DNA of 12,694 bases from Campylobacteraceae bacterium. GTDB lineage: Bacteria; Campylobacterota; Campylobacteria; Campylobacterales; Sulfurospirillaceae. Positions 8,397 to 12,694 of the stretch are shown in pieces. The notes under the pieces are model-generated. The model saw only the letters and a list, made by a program, of their open reading frames with translations, did no database searches and had not been told where the DNA came from. The stretch spans positions 1 through 12,694 of the forward strand of contig JALUXQ010000117.1 in NCBI GenBank assembly GCA_027013265.1, written 5' to 3'. The translations under genes were made by a program, and so were the position numbers. Every line of letters starts with the position of its first letter. The stretch's first letter is position 1.

Positions 8397-8744
8397 CTAC
8401 ATGTAAGCATCTAGATTGGTAAGAGAGTAACGCACTCCGGCTTGAGTTGCTAAGTTACAAACTTTATTAAACTTTTGCTCTTCAAAAAGTTTTTGTAGAT
8501 TTTCTTTGTCTTCAAGGTTTAACTGTGTAAACTTATAATTTTGATACTTTGAAGATTGTATGACTTTGCCATACTCTAACCCCTCTCTATCTATCCCGCT
8601 TCTCTCTAGTCTTCCATACTTTATATTGATATCATAGTAATCGTTGATACAATCTAGCCCTACAACCTCATTACCTCGTTTTAAAAGAGAGTTTATCAAA
8701 TGGTATCTAATAAATCCAGCAGTTCCTGTTACAAGTATTTTCAT
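8397..8744 (-). pseudogene. Truncated UDP-glucuronate 4-epimerase (5' stub)
   Basis: The 115 residues match the N terminus of UDP-glucuronate 4-epimerases (LspL/CapI/WcaG type, normally about 330-350 residues). They include MKILVTGTAGFI, the VGLDCINDYYDINIKYGRLE block and NLATQAGVRYSLTN. In intact relatives the chain would continue beyond this point through an Asp-Ser-Asn-type segment into the catalytic YxxxK and the substrate domain. Here it stops at TAG (8399-8397) just after DAYM, 17 bp before jetA. The third Gly of the Rossmann GxxGxxG is Arg13, a further sign of decay. No 3' remnant is visible between jetD and galE. It cannot be catalytic as written. Its promoter, AAAGG ribosome-binding site and start remain, so it may now act as a transcribed leader for the jet genes. 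Confidence 0.88.
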
Positions 8745-8819
8745 GATATTTTCGCCTTTAAAATTAACTTGTTGAGTTTTTCTTCATGCTCTTTTGTCCA
8801 AAATTTATATCAATTCCTA

Positions 8820-8825
8820 ATTATA
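8820..8825 (-). promoter_or_regulatory. Probable sigma70 -10 element for the epimerase-stub/jet/galE operon
   Basis: TATAAT at 8825-8820 on the minus strand is preceded by a T-rich tract (CTTTTTTAGAG), the kind of upstream sequence Campylobacterota promoters often use in place of a -35. Transcription from about 8813 would give a leader near 70 nt to the ATG at 8744, which has AAAGG about 10 nt ahead. The rest of 8745-8923 shows no other gene, and I see no convincing terminator after tRNA-Ser, so readthrough from the tRNA promoter is also possible. Confidence 0.5.
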
Positions 8826-8923
8826 CTCTAAAAAAGTAATTTTTATAAATGTTATTTTATGATATGGGCACAGTAACATTTTTGAACTCTTGAAGTACCG
8901 TAAAATATGGGTTTAAAGTGTGA

Positions 8924-9013
8924 TGGCCGGGAGAAGGAGATTCGAACTCCTGGAGGTGTTACCCTCGCTGGTTTTCAAGACCAGTGCATTAAACCAAGCT
9001 CTGCCATCTCCCG
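8924..9013 (-). tRNA. tRNA-Ser (anticodon TGA)
   Basis: A 90-nt class II tRNA folds with acceptor arms CGGGAGA / TCTCCCG, discriminator G and encoded CCA (8926-8924). The anticodon stem CTGGT/ACCAG encloses the loop CTTGAAA, placing TGA opposite plus-strand 8975-8977, which reads serine UCA codons. A long variable arm and a GTTCGAATC T-loop are present. It is the last gene of the tRNA array and lies 83 bp after tRNA-Cys. Confidence 0.96.
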
Positions 9014-9096
9014 ACAATGTTAAAAAGTGAGTCTTGATATAAAAATCAAAACAAAAAAAGATTCTCAATAAACCAAACACCAAATTCTCGACAACA

Positions 9097-9171
9097 TGGA
9101 GGCGACACCCGGATTCGAACCGGGGATCAGAGCTTTGCAGGCTCCTGCCTTAGCCACTTGGCTATGTCGCC
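9097..9171 (-). tRNA. tRNA-Cys (anticodon GCA)
   Basis: This 75-nt tRNA has acceptor GGCGACA / TGTCGCC, discriminator T (U73, the identity base for Cys) and encoded CCA. The loop CTGCAAA carries anticodon GCA (plus-strand 9136-9138). T-loop GTTCGAATC is intact. Confidence 0.96.
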
Positions 9172-9199
9172 ATCTCAAAGTCTGCTCCAAATTATCTAG

Positions 9200-9287
9200 T
9201 GGTGCCCGGAGCCGGACTTGAACCGGCACGCTCGCAATGAGCGAGGGATTTTAAGTCCCTTGCGTCTACCAATTCCGCCATCCGGGC
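9200..9287 (-). tRNA. tRNA-Leu (anticodon TAA)
   Basis: This 88-nt class II tRNA has acceptor GCCCGGA / TCCGGGC, discriminator A and encoded CCA. The anticodon stem AGGGA/TCCCT holds the loop CTTAAAA with anticodon TAA (plus-strand 9251-9253), reading UUA codons, abundant in a genome this AT-rich. The long variable arm (CGCTCATTGCGAGCG) is a clear hairpin. Confidence 0.96.
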
Positions 9288-9319
9288 AAACGCTTAGTAT
9301 TAACTTTTTTCAAAATTCA

Positions 9320-9394
<75 letters not shown>

Positions 9395-9412
9395 ACTTAA
9401 AAATGAGACGAA

Positions 9413-9441
9413 ATTATATCAATTATTTGCCTAAATGTAAA
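9413..9441 (-). promoter_or_regulatory. Strong sigma70 promoter of the tRNA array
   Basis: On the minus strand TTTACA (9441-9436), a 17-bp spacer and TATAAT (9418-9413) form a near-consensus sigma70 promoter. The expected start near 9406 lies about 12 nt ahead of mature tRNA-Gly, as expected for a stable-RNA operon. It is divergent from the ilvD promoter in the same 106-bp gap. Confidence 0.82.
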
Positions 9442-9471
9442 GGGTTAAAATAACATAAAGCACTAAAATCG

Positions 9472-9495
9472 TATAATCACAAAAAATATAAAGGA
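9472..9495 (+). promoter_or_regulatory. ilvD promoter -10 and ribosome-binding site
   Basis: TATAAT at 9472-9477 is a likely -10 with no good -35 (TTAAAA at 9445-9450 is too far). AAAGGA at 9490-9495 sits 5 nt ahead of the ilvD ATG and fixes that start. The short leader leaves no room for a classical attenuator peptide, so control, if any, would be at the promoter. Confidence 0.6.
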
Positions 9496-9500
9496 TATTT

Positions 9501-11186
9501 ATGCGTAGTGATCAAGTAAAAAAAGGTTATGATAGAGCACCTCACAGGAGTCTATTTCGTGCAACTGGGGTCAAAAATGAGGATTTTGATAAGCCATTTA
9601 TTGGTGTTGCAAACTCTTTTATCGAGATTATTCCTGGACACTTTTTTTTAAATAAATATGGTGAAATTATTAAAGATGAGATAAGAAAAAATGGCTGTAT
9701 TCCATTTGAATTCAATACAATCGGAGTAGATGACGGAATCGCTATGGGTCATGATGGTATGCTCTACTCGCTTCCTAGCCGTGAACTTATCGCAAACTCT
9801 ATAGAGACCGTGATGAATGCACATAAGCTTGATGCTATGATTTGCGTGCCAAACTGTGACAAGATAATACCTGGTATGATTATGGGTGCTTTAAGAGTTA
9901 ATGTTCCTACGGTTTTTGTGAGTGGTGGACCCATGAAAAAAGGATATGTCAAAGATAACCAACCGATAGATCTAGCGACTGTTTTTGAGGCTGTAGGAAA
10001 GTTTGAAAAGGGTGATGTAAGTGAAGAAGAGCTGACCGAGATGGAGTGCAATGCATGTCCTAGCGGAGGAAGTTGTTCGGGAATGTTTACGGCAAACAGT
10101 ATGAACACATTGATGGAAGCTATGGGTATAGCACTGCCTGGAAATGGCACGATTCCTGCACTCACACCTGAGAGAGAAGTGCTTATACGAAAGGCAGCAA
10201 AGAGGATTTGCGAGATAGCACTAGATGAAAAATTTAACTTTAGAAATATTTTAAATGAAGATGCTGTGCGAAACGCATTTGCTATAGATATGGCGATGGG
10301 CGGGAGTACAAATACAGTTCTTCACATGTTAGCAATCGCCAAAGAGGCGGGAGTCAACTTTGATATAGCAGATATAAACGCCATAAGCAAAAAAGTTTCA
10401 CACATAGCAAAAATCTCTCCATCATTGCCAAATGTTCACATGGAAGATATAGATAGAGCAGGTGGTGTAAATGCCGTAATGAGTGAAATAGCAAAGATGA
10501 ATACAGACGCTTTACATGTGGACAATCTAACAGTTACAGGCGAGACTATTGGTGAGAGAATAGCCAACTCTCCTATCATAGATGAGAGTGTTATCCACCC
10601 GCTTGCAAACTCATACTCAAAAGTCGGTGGACTTGCAATTCTATTTGGAAATCTTGCAAAAGAGGGTTGTGTTATAAAAACAGCTGGAATAGTCGGTGAA
10701 AGAAGCTATAGAGGAAAAGCAGTTTGTTTTGATTCTCAACAAGAGGCGATAGCTGGAATTGTAGGCGGAAAACTGAAAAAAGGTGATGTAGCGGTCATAA
10801 GATATGAGGGTCCACGAGGCGGTCCTGGCATGCAAGAGATGCTTAGTCCTACAAGCTTGGTTATGGGCATGGGATTGGGAGCTGATGTTGCGCTTATCAC
10901 TGATGGGAGATTTAGCGGGGCTACAAGAGGCCTTAGCATAGGTCATGTCTCTCCTGAAGCTGCTGAGGGAGGTATGATAGGACTTCTTCAAGATGGTGAT
11001 ATCATCCATATAGATGTCGATAAGTATATACTCGAGGTTGAATTGAGTGATGAAGAGATAGCCAAAAGAGAGGCAAATTTCAAGCCAAAGGTGAAAGAGA
11101 TAAAAGGCAGTTGGCTTAAACAATATAGACAACTTGTGACAAATGCAAGCAATGGAGCAGTCTTAAAGACAGAGTTTTATGACTAA
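9501..11186 (+). CDS. ilvD: Dihydroxy-acid dehydratase
   Basis: This 561-residue iron-sulfur enzyme dehydrates 2,3-dihydroxy-isovalerate and 2,3-dihydroxy-3-methylvalerate to the 2-keto acids in valine, leucine and isoleucine synthesis. Length and motifs are those of full-length IlvD. VDDGIAMGH at about 76-84 holds metal-binding Asp78. CVPNCDK at 115-121 supplies Cys119, Asp120 and Lys121. CPSGGSCSGMFTANSM at 186-201 supplies a cluster cysteine (Cys192). IDMAMGGSTNT, EGPRGGPGMQEM and ITDGRFSGATRG lie in the C-terminal part. The first cluster loop (VANSF near 37-41) has no cysteine, as in the E. coli-type enzymes; the cluster type cannot be settled here. It heads a plus-strand operon, and its end overlaps the marC start by 8 bp. 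Confidence 0.98.
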   Translation: MRSDQVKKGYDRAPHRSLFRATGVKNEDFDKPFIGVANSFIEIIPGHFFLNKYGEIIKDEIRKNGCIPFEFNTIGVDDGIAMGHDGMLYSLPSRELIANSIETVMNAHKLDAMICVPNCDKIIPGMIMGALRVNVPTVFVSGGPMKKGYVKDNQPIDLATVFEAVGKFEKGDVSEEELTEMECNACPSGGSCSGMFTANSMNTLMEAMGIALPGNGTIPALTPEREVLIRKAAKRICEIALDEKFNFRNILNEDAVRNAFAIDMAMGGSTNTVLHMLAIAKEAGVNFDIADINAISKKVSHIAKISPSLPNVHMEDIDRAGGVNAVMSEIAKMNTDALHVDNLTVTGETIGERIANSPIIDESVIHPLANSYSKVGGLAILFGNLAKEGCVIKTAGIVGERSYRGKAVCFDSQQEAIAGIVGGKLKKGDVAVIRYEGPRGGPGMQEMLSPTSLVMGMGLGADVALITDGRFSGATRGLSIGHVSPEAAEGGMIGLLQDGDIIHIDVDKYILEVELSDEEIAKREANFKPKVKEIKGSWLKQYRQLVTNASNGAVLKTEFYD

Positions 11187-11817
11187 TTTTTTTGATTTAC
11201 TTCTTCAAGATACGATAACTATGATGGCGATCATGGATCCCTTGGGAGTCAGTGCCATCATGCTCTCTTTATTGAGTGAGGGGACAGATAAAAAAGAAGT
11301 CTCTAAGATCGCACTAAAATCCACAACGACTATAATCATAGCTTTTTTTGTGGTTTTGGTTAGTGGTAATTTTTTGTTAAAACTGTTTGGTATCGAGATT
11401 GATTCACTTAAAGTTATGGGCGGTATCGTTCTTCTTCTTATGGCTATCAAGATGGTAAATGGTTTAGCAGAATCTAAAAACCAAACTAAAGAGGAGAGAG
11501 TAGAGGCAAAAAATCAGGAAGAATTTTCCATAATACCTTTGGCGATTCCCATTATATTTGGACCAGGAATCTTTGCTACTATTGTCATACTAAGAAATCA
11601 AAGTGATGGTTTTTACTCTTTGAGTGCTTTTGTCCTAGCGTATCTTGTGGTTGCTTTTAGTATCTATTTGGCTCTTAAAAACAGTGTATATATACGAAAA
11701 TACTTGGGTATAACAGGCTCAAAAATCATCAGTAGGCTCATGGGTCTGATAGTTGGAGCAATTGCTGTTCAGTTTATAGTTTCAGGCCTTAGTGTTCTTA
11801 TAAAAGAGTATGTATGA
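11179..11817 (+). CDS. MarC-family integral membrane protein
   Basis: This 212-residue inner-membrane protein belongs to the MarC/YchE (UPF0056) family. About six hydrophobic helices can be seen: residues 8-30, 44-66 (TTTIIIAFFVVLVSGNFLL), 70-92 (KVMGGIVLLLMAIKMV), 118-138 (IPLAIPIIFGPGIFATIVIL), 145-165 and 185-208. The family signatures DPLGVSAIM near the start and IPLAIPIIFGPG in the middle are present, with a charged loop (residues 95-115) between the halves. The family has no firmly established transport substrate; the old link to multiple antibiotic resistance was not upheld. Its ATG overlaps ilvD by 8 bp and its TGA overlaps the next gene (ATGA), so the three genes are probably co-translated. 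Confidence 0.92.
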   Translation: MTNFFDLLLQDTITMMAIMDPLGVSAIMLSLLSEGTDKKEVSKIALKSTTTIIIAFFVVLVSGNFLLKLFGIEIDSLKVMGGIVLLLMAIKMVNGLAESKNQTKEERVEAKNQEEFSIIPLAIPIIFGPGIFATIVILRNQSDGFYSLSAFVLAYLVVAFSIYLALKNSVYIRKYLGITGSKIISRLMGLIVGAIAVQFIVSGLSVLIKEYV

Positions 11818-12017
11818 ATCAGGGTGGCTGGACTTGCCCCCATGACATAGATGGGATTTGTGATATCATAAAAAAAGAGTGTGATCCTGGTGATAAAGGG
11901 TGTGTTTTGTATGGAAAGGTAAAATTTTCAGATGAAACTTCGCCATCAAATGAGGCTTTTGAAAAAAGAATGGAAAGAAAAATGAAAAAACTACAAGAGG
12001 AGTTGCATGGAGATTAG
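11814..12017 (+). CDS. Small cysteine-containing protein of unknown function (67 residues)
   Basis: I do not recognise a named family. The 67-residue protein has four Cys, in CPHDIDGIC (Cys8, Cys16) and the region EC-DPGDKGC (Cys23, Cys30), and then a charged, helix-prone tail (about residues 45-64, rich in Lys, Glu and Met). The N-terminal half could bind a metal such as zinc or an iron-sulfur cluster, or be a short redox module; this is inference from Cys spacing only. There is no signal peptide or membrane segment. Its ATG overlaps the marC stop by 4 bp, which strongly supports that it is a real gene and translated with marC. A weak hairpin with a T run follows at 12031-12051. Confidence 0.75.
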   Translation: MNQGGWTCPHDIDGICDIIKKECDPGDKGCVLYGKVKFSDETSPSNEAFEKRMERKMKKLQEELHGD

Positions 12018-12030
12018 GTGGTGTCTTGAT

Positions 12031-12051
12031 GCCAAAGAAAGTTGGTTTTTT
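12031..12051 (+). terminator. Weak rho-independent terminator after the ilvD operon
   Basis: CCAA, loop AGAAAG, TTGG (12032-12045; a flanking G-T pair could add one) is followed by TTTTTT at 12046-12051, 14 bp after the last plus-strand stop. The stem is short and not GC-rich, so termination may be partial. It lies in the 55-bp convergent gap before the UPF0597 gene. Confidence 0.4.
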
Positions 12052-12072
12052 ATGATATCTCTAAAAAATTAG

Positions 12073-12694
12073 TTAATTTCCCCTCTCCATTATACTCAAA
12101 ATGATGTTATCAGTCTCTTTCATCCCTGTTTTTGCAAGTATGCCTATGTTATTGATAGTATCTTCTACATCACATCCAACTATGCCGTCCCCGCTATGCA
12201 GAGCTCTATTTGAAAGTGCTAGCATAGAGGAATCAAATGCAGTATAGACTCCAGTTGCTATCTTCATGGCACATGATGCCTTTGCTCCGTCACAGATGAC
12301 TCCAGATATGTTGCCTAGTGAATTTGTGATAGCCATAGAGATGCTGTCATAGTCTCCATCTTCAACAAAGACCAATGCGCCACTAACGGCACTCGTAGCA
12401 CATATAACCCCACAAAAAGCAGAAAGTCTGCCTATGCTTGATTTTAGGTGGATAGTGGTTAGGTGTGAAAAAAAGAGGGTGCGTATAAGAGTTTCGTGGG
12501 ATTTGCCTTGGTCTTTGCAGTATCTTATGATAGGAAGTGATGCTGCCATTCCTTGGTTTCCACTTCCACTTGTGGTCATCACAGGCAGTGAGCATCCACT
12601 CATCCTAGCATCACCACCAGCAGAAGCAAAACTCGCACATCTGTTTCTTTGATCATCTCCATATAACCCTTTTTTTATATTTTTGTTTATCATG
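12073..12694 (-). CDS. UPF0597 / serine dehydratase alpha-like protein (cysteine desulfidase type), C-terminal part
   Basis: About 206 C-terminal codons are present, ending at TAA (12075-12073), and the frame is open to the right edge. The Met at 12693 is probably internal, since the family is about 400-430 residues. Motifs are those of the UPF0597 / SDH-alpha fold: GGDARMSGCSLPVMTTSGSGNQG, HLTTIHLKSSIGRLSAFCG and GNISGVICDGAKASCAMK, with conserved cysteines that in related L-cysteine desulfidases and L-serine dehydratases hold a [4Fe-4S] cluster. The likely reaction is release of sulfide (or ammonia) and pyruvate from L-cysteine or L-serine; which one cannot be told. It converges on the ilvD operon and is probably a separate unit. 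Confidence 0.88.
   Translation of the reverse strand, partial: MINKNIKKGLYGDDQRNRCASFASAGGDARMSGCSLPVMTTSGSGNQGMAASLPIIRYCKDQGKSHETLIRTLFFSHLTTIHLKSSIGRLSAFCGVICATSAVSGALVFVEDGDYDSISMAITNSLGNISGVICDGAKASCAMKIATGVYTAFDSSMLALSNRALHSGDGIVGCDVEDTINNIGILAKTGMKETDNIILSIMERGN

Noticed and set aside
8862..8911. Direct repeat ATATGGG (8862-8868 and 8905-8911) between tRNA-Ser and the stub
   Set aside because: Seven bases only in AT-rich DNA; no sign that it flanks an inserted unit or forms an operator.
8924..9013. tRNA-Ser 3' end as an att site for a mobile island
   Set aside because: No second copy of the tRNA end and no integrase gene is present in the window.

Overview
The window is AT-rich bacterial DNA, probably from a member of the Campylobacterota (Sulfurimonas/Sulfuricurvum-like). 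This is inferred from the low GC content, tightly overlapping operons, the protein character of IlvD and GalE, and a Gly-Leu-Cys-Ser tRNA array. No species-level claim can be made from the sequence alone.

Left and middle (1-8744, all minus strand) form one long co-directional block. In transcription order it contains: a truncated UDP-glucuronate 4-epimerase gene (8744-8397); a complete four-gene type I Wadjet (jetABCD) anti-plasmid system (8379-1906); galE, encoding UDP-glucose 4-epimerase, broken by a one-base frameshift (1915-888); a small MarR-type, EPS-associated regulator (850-536); and the first 179 codons of a UDP-glucose/nucleotide-sugar 6-dehydrogenase running off the left edge. The sugar genes are a capsule/exopolysaccharide precursor locus. 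The Wadjet genes sit inside it as an apparent cargo. Their upstream end abuts the epimerase stub, 17 bp away. Their downstream end overlaps the galE start by 10 bp. Neighbouring frames overlap at jetA/jetB, jetB/jetC, jetC/jetD, jetD/galE and marR/ugd, and the only good promoter I see lies ahead of the epimerase stub. Defence genes and sugar genes are therefore probably read as one message.

Centre (8745-9500): a leader with a sigma70-like promoter for the minus-strand operon, then four tRNA genes on the minus strand (Gly-GCC, Leu-TAA, Cys-GCA, Ser-TGA in transcription order), all with encoded CCA. A strong consensus promoter precedes tRNA-Gly and is divergent from the ilvD promoter.

Right (9501-12694): a plus-strand operon ilvD (dihydroxy-acid dehydratase), marC-family membrane protein and a 67-residue Cys-containing protein of unknown function, with overlapping starts and stops. 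It converges on a partial minus-strand UPF0597 / serine-dehydratase-alpha-like gene (cysteine desulfidase type) that enters from the right edge.

Most notable: a Wadjet system wired into a polysaccharide operon with gene decay on both flanks (epimerase stub, galE frameshift), and a galE lesion that coincides exactly with a -1 slippery heptamer directly before the stop codon. I see no wholly unknown multi-gene system; Wadjet itself is described, and the novelty here is its context.
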